Shown: positions 16,818 through 20,101 of the stretch, piece by piece | Position numbering within the stretch: position 1 is the first letter of the stretch | How the letters are laid out: each line of letters begins with the position of its first letter | Assembly (NCBI GenBank): GCA_900552415.1 | Contig: USAD01000012.1 | Location: 1 to 20,101 of the forward strand | Reading direction: 5' to 3' | DNA from: an uncultured Parabacteroides sp. | Lineage (GTDB): Bacteria > Bacteroidota > Bacteroidia > Bacteroidales > Tannerellaceae | DNA: 20,101 nt | Program-made: the position numbers and the translations under genes | The notes under the pieces: model-generated | What the model was told of the DNA's origin: nothing | Seen by the model: only the letters and a program-made list of their open reading frames with translations | The model's database searches: none

Positions 16818-17162
16818 CTAGATTTGACGGCTCTTCGCGTAACCCTCGGCCCGCAGGATCTCGACCACCCGCGCGCGGAAATCGCCCTGGACGATGATCT
16901 CCCCATCTTTCACGGATCCACCGACACCGCATTTCACCCGCAACAACTTGCCCAACGTCGCCAAATCGTCGGCCGTCCCATGAAAACCGGTGACAAGCGT
17001 CACCATTTTCCCGCCACGATTACGCTTGTCGAGCGACACGCGCAAAGGTTGCTTCTCTTTTGGCCAAGTCTCCTCTTCCGGCTCCTCGGCAGTCTCATAT
17101 TTAAAATCGGGATTGGTGGAATACATCACGCCCAATCGCTCTTTCCAGTCGTTCGTTTTCAT
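16818..17162 (-). CDS. SUI1/eIF1-like (YciH family) protein
   Basis: A 114-residue protein with a variable acidic N-terminus (EEPEEETWPKEKQPL) and a C-terminal SUI1 domain: VSLDKRNRGGKMVTLVTGF, LATLGKLLRVKCGVGGSVKDG and EIIVQGDFRARVVEILRAEG. Bacterial YciH resembles eukaryotic eIF1 and may affect the accuracy of start-site choice on the ribosome; its role is not well defined. ATG at 17162 is preferred to a TTG at 17171. A -7 box lies at 17188-17195. It is the first gene before the helicase-nuclease, with a 15-nt gap. No functional tie between the two is evident. Confidence 0.9.
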   Translation of the reverse strand: MKTNDWKERLGVMYSTNPDFKYETAEEPEEETWPKEKQPLRVSLDKRNRGGKMVTLVTGFHGTADDLATLGKLLRVKCGVGGSVKDGEIIVQGDFRARVVEILRAEGYAKSRQI

Positions 17163-17187
17163 TTTATCCAATCTATTTTACGGGAAA

Positions 17188-17195
17188 CAAAGCTA
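17188..17195 (-). promoter_or_regulatory. -7 box for the SUI1 gene and helicase-nuclease
   Basis: TAGCTTTG on the minus strand is a full match to TAnnTTTG, 25 nt before the ATG at 17162. No TTTG is found at -33. Confidence 0.5.
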
Positions 17196-17250
17196 CGAAT
17201 TTATCACGAGAATCCCTACAGTCTTCTCATGCCCCCGCGCCTCCGCGAGC

Positions 17251-17418
17251 TATGATCAAACAACGCAAAAATAACATTACACGCTTGAAAGCGATGATTC
17301 AACAACTAAAAAATGACTTTACACACTTGCGACCTGTGATCCAACAACGCAAAAATGACTTTACAACTCCGCAAGCTATGATCAAACAACTAAAAAATAA
17401 TCTTTCACCTTTGAAATA
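17251..17418. repeat. Tandem array of 42-bp repeats upstream of an HTH gene
   Basis: Four units start at 17251, 17293, 17335 and 17377, exactly 42 bp each, with the core (A/G)TGATNNAACAAC followed by AAAAAT and TTACA-like sequence. Units 1 and 3 carry GC after the AACAAC core and units 2 and 4 carry TA, so an 84-bp pair may be the older unit. The phase continues: ATGAC at 17420 is a poor fifth copy and ATGATTAAACAAC at 17462 a clear partial sixth, next to the start of the HTH gene. The sequence is unrelated to the 4615 array, yet the period is the same. Confidence 0.95.
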
Positions 17419-17419
17419 G
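17252..17419 (+). CDS. Possible 55-residue peptide made of 14-residue repeats
   Basis: The 42-bp array is open from ATG at 17252 to TAG at 17417-17419. It reads as four 14-residue copies such as MIQQLKNDFTHLRP, VIQQRKNDFTTPQA and MIKQLKNNLSPLK, rich in Gln, Lys and Asn, with hydrophobic residues at 2, 9 and 12 and, in two copies, 5. It is in the same frame as the HTH gene downstream, from which it is separated by TAG at 17417 and TAG at 17447. No ribosome binding site or promoter is clear. It may be a real small peptide or an accident of a repeat whose length is a multiple of 3. Confidence 0.25.
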   Translation: MIKQRKNNITRLKAMIQQLKNDFTHLRPVIQQRKNDFTTPQAMIKQLKNNLSPLK

Positions 17420-17440
17420 ATGACAAGGAAACATTTTTCG

Positions 17441-17448
17441 TATATTTA
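17441..17448 (+). promoter_or_regulatory. Possible -7 box for the HTH gene
   Basis: TATATTTA matches TAnnTTTG except for its last base, 49 nt before the ATG at 17498. The only TTTG upstream (17410-17413) is 27 nt away, which is too far. The box lies just after the 42-bp array. Confidence 0.35.
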
Positions 17449-17497
17449 GGCGGCGATAGCTATGATTAAACAACATTTCGAACAGAAAGGAGGCGAT

Positions 17498-17845
17498 ATG
17501 AGTACCTTTTACGACAGAGTAGAGCAACTCGCGCGGCACGAGGGGCTGGTCATGGCCGACTTCCTGCGGCGTTGCGGCGTTCCATACGCCACGTTCCGCT
17601 CGTCGCGGCACCGCGAACATGACCCAAGCCTGCAGACGATCCGGCGGATCCTTCGCGCGTTCCCGAAAGTAAGGATGGAATGGCTCGCATGGGGAACGGG
17701 CGAGATGCTGCATCCCGCCGGCCCATCGAAAGAGGAGGAAAATGAGGAGATCCGCAAGCTGAAAGAACAGGTCAAGCGGCTCACCGAGCTGCTGCTGGAA
17801 AAGGAGCGGCGGATCATCGAGCTGGAAATCGGACGGGAGGGGTAA
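17498..17845 (+). CDS. Small HTH (XRE-like) regulator with C-terminal coiled coil
   Basis: A 115-residue protein. Residues about 1-65 form a small helical DNA-binding domain of the XRE/phage-repressor kind (YDRVEQLARHEGLVMADFLR, VPYATFRSSRHREHDPSLQT, IRRILRAFPKVRMEWLAWG), ending in the TGEML segment often found in such Bacteroidota regulators. A polar linker leads to a coiled coil (about 77-112; LKEQVKRLTELLLEKERRII) that would make it a dimer. ATG at 17498 is chosen because AAAGGAGG lies 5 nt before it, a strong ribosome binding site that is unusual in this phylum. The frame is open back to 17462, but that start lies in the repeat. The target is unknown; the array just upstream could be an operator, which is speculation. 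A 7-bp hairpin (17836-17842 with 17850-17856) spans its stop. Confidence 0.75.
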   Translation: MSTFYDRVEQLARHEGLVMADFLRRCGVPYATFRSSRHREHDPSLQTIRRILRAFPKVRMEWLAWGTGEMLHPAGPSKEEENEEIRKLKEQVKRLTELLLEKERRIIELEIGREG

Positions 17846-17863
17846 AAGGCCCCTCCGCATGGC

Positions 17864-18340
17864 CTATTTCTGGATCAAGACCGTCGCATAGGCCGAGATG
17901 CCCTCCTCGCGGCCGGTGAAGCCCAGGCACTCCGTCGTCGTCGCCTTGATGGAGATCGCGTCCTCGTCGACGGCCATCACCTCCGCCAGGACCCGTTTCA
18001 TCTCCGGGATGTGAGGATTCAGCTTCGGGCGCTCGGCGGCTACGGTAGCGTCGATATTGCCCAGCTCATAACCGGCCTCACGCAACAGGGCCATCGTCTT
18101 CCTCAGGAGGATCTTACTGTCAATGCCTTTATACTCGCCCGCCGTATCCGGGAAATGATAACCAATATCACGCATGTTGGCGGCACCCAACAGGGCATCG
18201 CAAATGGCGTGGATCAACACGTCGGCGTCGCTATGCCCCAAAAGGCCCATCGTATGCTCGATCCTGATACCGCCCAGCCAGAGCTCGCGGCCCTCGACCA
18301 GCTTATGTACGTCGTAACCAAAACCAACCCGTATCTTCAT
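17864..18340 (-). CDS. ispF: 2-C-methyl-D-erythritol 2,4-cyclodiphosphate synthase
   Basis: A 158-residue enzyme of the MEP isoprenoid pathway that cyclises CDP-ME 2-phosphate to MEcPP with release of CMP. The zinc ligands are Asp10 and His12 (GFGYDVHKL) and His44 in GHSDADVLIHAICDALLGAA. GYHFPDTAGEYKGIDS, AAERPKLNPHIPEM and the C-terminal KATTTECLGFTGREEGISA are further family signatures. Length is normal. It lies 6 nt after porV on the same strand, so it is probably in the porU-porV transcript; the same order is known in Porphyromonas gingivalis. It is convergent with the HTH gene, with 18 nt between. Confidence 0.97.
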   Translation of the reverse strand: MKIRVGFGYDVHKLVEGRELWLGGIRIEHTMGLLGHSDADVLIHAICDALLGAANMRDIGYHFPDTAGEYKGIDSKILLRKTMALLREAGYELGNIDATVAAERPKLNPHIPEMKRVLAEVMAVDEDAISIKATTTECLGFTGREEGISAYATVLIQK

Positions 18341-18346
18341 AAGTCC

Positions 18347-19543
18347 TTATCTAAAGAGGTTCCTGATTCCATCCATATCAAAAGCCAGGGAGAAACGCAA
18401 CGTCTGGTCCAACGGGTTGCTCTGCACCGTACTGATCAGGTAAGCGGCGTCGAGTTGGAAGACACTCATCCGGAAACCCGCGCCCACCGAGAAGTACTGG
18501 CGGTTACCCTGATATTTGTTCTCGTAATAGTAACCACCGCGCACGAAGAACTGCTGGTTGTAATTATACTCGACACCGATCGAGGCCATGATCTCCTCCA
18601 ACTCGCCCTTGAAACCGTTCGGCGAATCGCCAAAGGACTTGAACATACCTTTAATGGGCGACATCGTATTGTATTCCTCGTAAGCCTTGTTATAGGCCTC
18701 GACATCCTCCTCGGTCGTTCCCTCCTGGATCGGAGCTGTCGGCACGAGGTATTTACTCAAGTCCACATAGACACCGATCTGGTTATAATCGTCGATCGGC
18801 ATCAGGAGGCCGGTACCGATCTTCAAAGTTGTCGGCAAGAACTGGTTGGTATTACCGCCATCATAAGAGACCTTCGAACCGATATTGGAAATGTTGAAAC
18901 CGAAACTCCAGAGACACTCGCTCTGCCCGAGGATAACATATTTCTCCAGATAACCGGCGATGTCGGCAGCGAAAGCGTTATCGGGCACCATGTCATCATC
19001 CGCCGAGGCACCCATGTCCGAACGGATATACCGCAGGGCGACCGCCATAGAGAACGCGTCCGAGAGCTTACGGCTGTAGCTGACATCGATCGCCATCTCA
19101 TACGGATTCAGGATCAACTGGTTTCCCATACCCTGGTCACGATTCTCGATCACCTCACCCAGCGAGAAATAGCGCAACGAGGCGCCGATCGCCTGAAGGT
19201 CGCTATCGCCCAGTTTATAATAACCGGAAAGATAAGCCAAAGCCACGTCGTTGACCAACTTGCGCAACCAGGGCGTATAGGAGAGCGAGACACCAGCCTT
19301 GCTGTAGGCGAAGGCATATTTCGCGGGGTTCCAATATTGGGAATTCACGTCGGGCGTAGTCGAAACACCATTATCACCCAAAGCACCACCGCGGGCATCG
19401 GGCGCGATAGACAATGACGGGATCGCCGTGTTGATCGGCGCGAACTTATGCTTTACGTCATCCGCTCCTCCTTGCGCCGAAGCCACCAGGGAGAAACAAA
19501 AACATACAACAAGCGAGAGAAGGCTAAATCTTATTTTTCTCAT
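18347..19543 (-). CDS. porV: Type IX secretion outer-membrane protein PorV (LptO)
   Basis: A 398-residue outer-membrane beta-barrel. The signal peptide (MRKIRFSLLSLVVCFCFSLV, cleavage near ASAQ) is followed by the PorV/PorQ-type start: AIPSLSIAPDARGGALGDNG, then NSQYWNPAKYAF and SLSYTPWLRKLVNDVALAYL. Amphipathic strands follow, ending in TLRFSLAFDMDGIRNLFR. PorV is a FadL-like barrel that takes cargo from the type IX translocon and carries it to the PorU attachment complex. A loop rich in Glu and Tyr (about 270-300, TTEEDVEAYNKAYEEYNTM) is variable between species. It lies between porU and ispF on the same strand. An internal plus-strand frame here is only a shadow. Confidence 0.95.
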   Translation of the reverse strand: MRKIRFSLLSLVVCFCFSLVASAQGGADDVKHKFAPINTAIPSLSIAPDARGGALGDNGVSTTPDVNSQYWNPAKYAFAYSKAGVSLSYTPWLRKLVNDVALAYLSGYYKLGDSDLQAIGASLRYFSLGEVIENRDQGMGNQLILNPYEMAIDVSYSRKLSDAFSMAVALRYIRSDMGASADDDMVPDNAFAADIAGYLEKYVILGQSECLWSFGFNISNIGSKVSYDGGNTNQFLPTTLKIGTGLLMPIDDYNQIGVYVDLSKYLVPTAPIQEGTTEEDVEAYNKAYEEYNTMSPIKGMFKSFGDSPNGFKGELEEIMASIGVEYNYNQQFFVRGGYYYENKYQGNRQYFSVGAGFRMSVFQLDAAYLISTVQSNPLDQTLRFSLAFDMDGIRNLFR

Positions 19544-19610
19544 TCTGTTTAAAGTCCTAATAGTATATTATTAATAGATTACATTTCTTTATAACTGATT
19601 CCCGGGTCAT

Positions 19611-20101
19611 TTATTGCCCCAAGACAATTAATTTATTCGCCTTGGTCGCCTCTTTCGAGCTATTGGCCCGTATCGCCGCCCGATAAAGATAAATACCTGG
19701 CCGCACCCGACGCCCACCGTTATCCTTCAGATCCCAAGAGACAATATATGAGTGGATCAATTCCGACGAGGCGCGCGTCGCCGTGCGCCAGAGGAAACGG
19801 CCAGTCATGTCGTAGACCATTACCGTCACCGTCAGCTCCGATTCCGGGCGATTATGGCTCAAGTAGAAATCCACCTTATCCCGGGCAGGGTTCGGTGTCG
19901 CATAAAGCTCGATCAGGTTAGGCTTAAGCCCCTCCTTCACCTCGAAGGTAAAGACATAGCTGGTCGAGTTGTTCAGGATATCCCAGATCTTGAACTCCGC
20001 CGTATGGATGCCCGGCTCCAATTCCGGAATCGAGAACTGCACCAATCCCTCATTCTCAGTGCCTGCCACGAGCGAATAGGTATCGTTCAGGTTATAGATC
20101 T
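19611..20101 (-). CDS. porU: Type IX secretion sortase PorU, C-terminal part (5' end outside window)
   Basis: Some 163 codons of the 3' end are visible. They begin IYNLNDTYSLVAGTENEG, then a strand-rich domain (FSIPELEPGIHTAEFKIWDI, LNNSTSYVFTFEV) and a C-terminal domain of the type IX cargo kind: ATPNPARDKVDFYLSH, VMVYDMTGRFLW, VSWDLKDNGGRRVRPGIYLY and a KLIVLGQ end. PorU is the surface sortase that removes the C-terminal signal of cargo and joins cargo to A-LPS; its caspase-like catalytic domain would lie upstream, outside the window. The call rests on these C-terminal features plus the neighbour porV, the same order as in P. gingivalis. There are 67 nt between it and porV. Confidence 0.88.
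   Translation of the reverse strand, partial: IYNLNDTYSLVAGTENEGLVQFSIPELEPGIHTAEFKIWDILNNSTSYVFTFEVKEGLKPNLIELYATPNPARDKVDFYLSHNRPESELTVTVMVYDMTGRFLWRTATRASSELIHSYIVSWDLKDNGGRRVRPGIYLYRAAIRANSSKEATKANKLIVLGQ

Noticed and set aside
17846..17863. Separate terminator between the HTH gene and ispF
   Set aside because: The GGAGGGG/CCCCTCC hairpin has just 7 bp and no T run; kept only as a note.
18011..19417. Long plus-strand frame (468 codons) opposite porV and ispF
   Set aside because: Both minus-strand genes are certain, and the antisense product has no recognisable domain.

Overview
The window reads as chromosomal DNA of a Bacteroidota of the Bacteroidales, most like the Parabacteroides/Tannerella group. 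The reasons are a porU-porV-ispF block of the type IX secretion system, a single-chain PurL, DUF4833 and DUF4834 proteins known mainly from this phylum, and several matches to the Bacteroidales promoter (-33 TTTG, -7 TAnnTTTG). Coding DNA is GC-rich and intergenic DNA AT-rich by eye. No transposase, integrase, CRISPR array, rRNA or tRNA was seen. Species cannot be fixed from this.

Layout. 1-604 (minus): 5' part of a Mur ligase of the Mpl/MurC type whose catalytic motifs are degenerate. 691-4609 (plus): a tight set of an MBL-fold hydrolase, a secreted DUF4833 protein and a secreted S9 prolyl-oligopeptidase-type peptidase. 4610-5029: an intergenic array of eight 42-bp repeats, then a likely promoter for purL (5030-8716), which ends in a strong hairpin. 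8819-9450: a small outer-membrane beta-barrel gene broken by a frameshift. 9667-10814 (minus): yraN and birA from a consensus promoter. 10926-11013: four 22-bp palindromic repeats. 11088-11758 (plus): a small basic protein overlapping tadA by 4 nt. 11761-13434 (minus): psd, pssA and a DUF4834 protein, i.e. phosphatidylethanolamine synthesis. 13584-17162 (minus): a SUI1/YciH protein and a RecB/AddA-type helicase-nuclease. 17251-17418: a second, unrelated 42-bp array that encodes a possible 55-residue repeat peptide, just before a small HTH regulator (17498-17845, plus). 17864-20101 (minus): ispF, porV and the 3' end of porU.

Most genes are housekeeping: purine synthesis, protein biotinylation, tRNA editing, phospholipids, isoprenoids, DNA repair and protein export. 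The less ordinary material is the degenerate Mur ligase, the frameshifted barrel gene and the three short-period intergenic arrays. Two arrays share no sequence but both have an exact 42-bp period, and all three lie just upstream of a likely plus-strand promoter.
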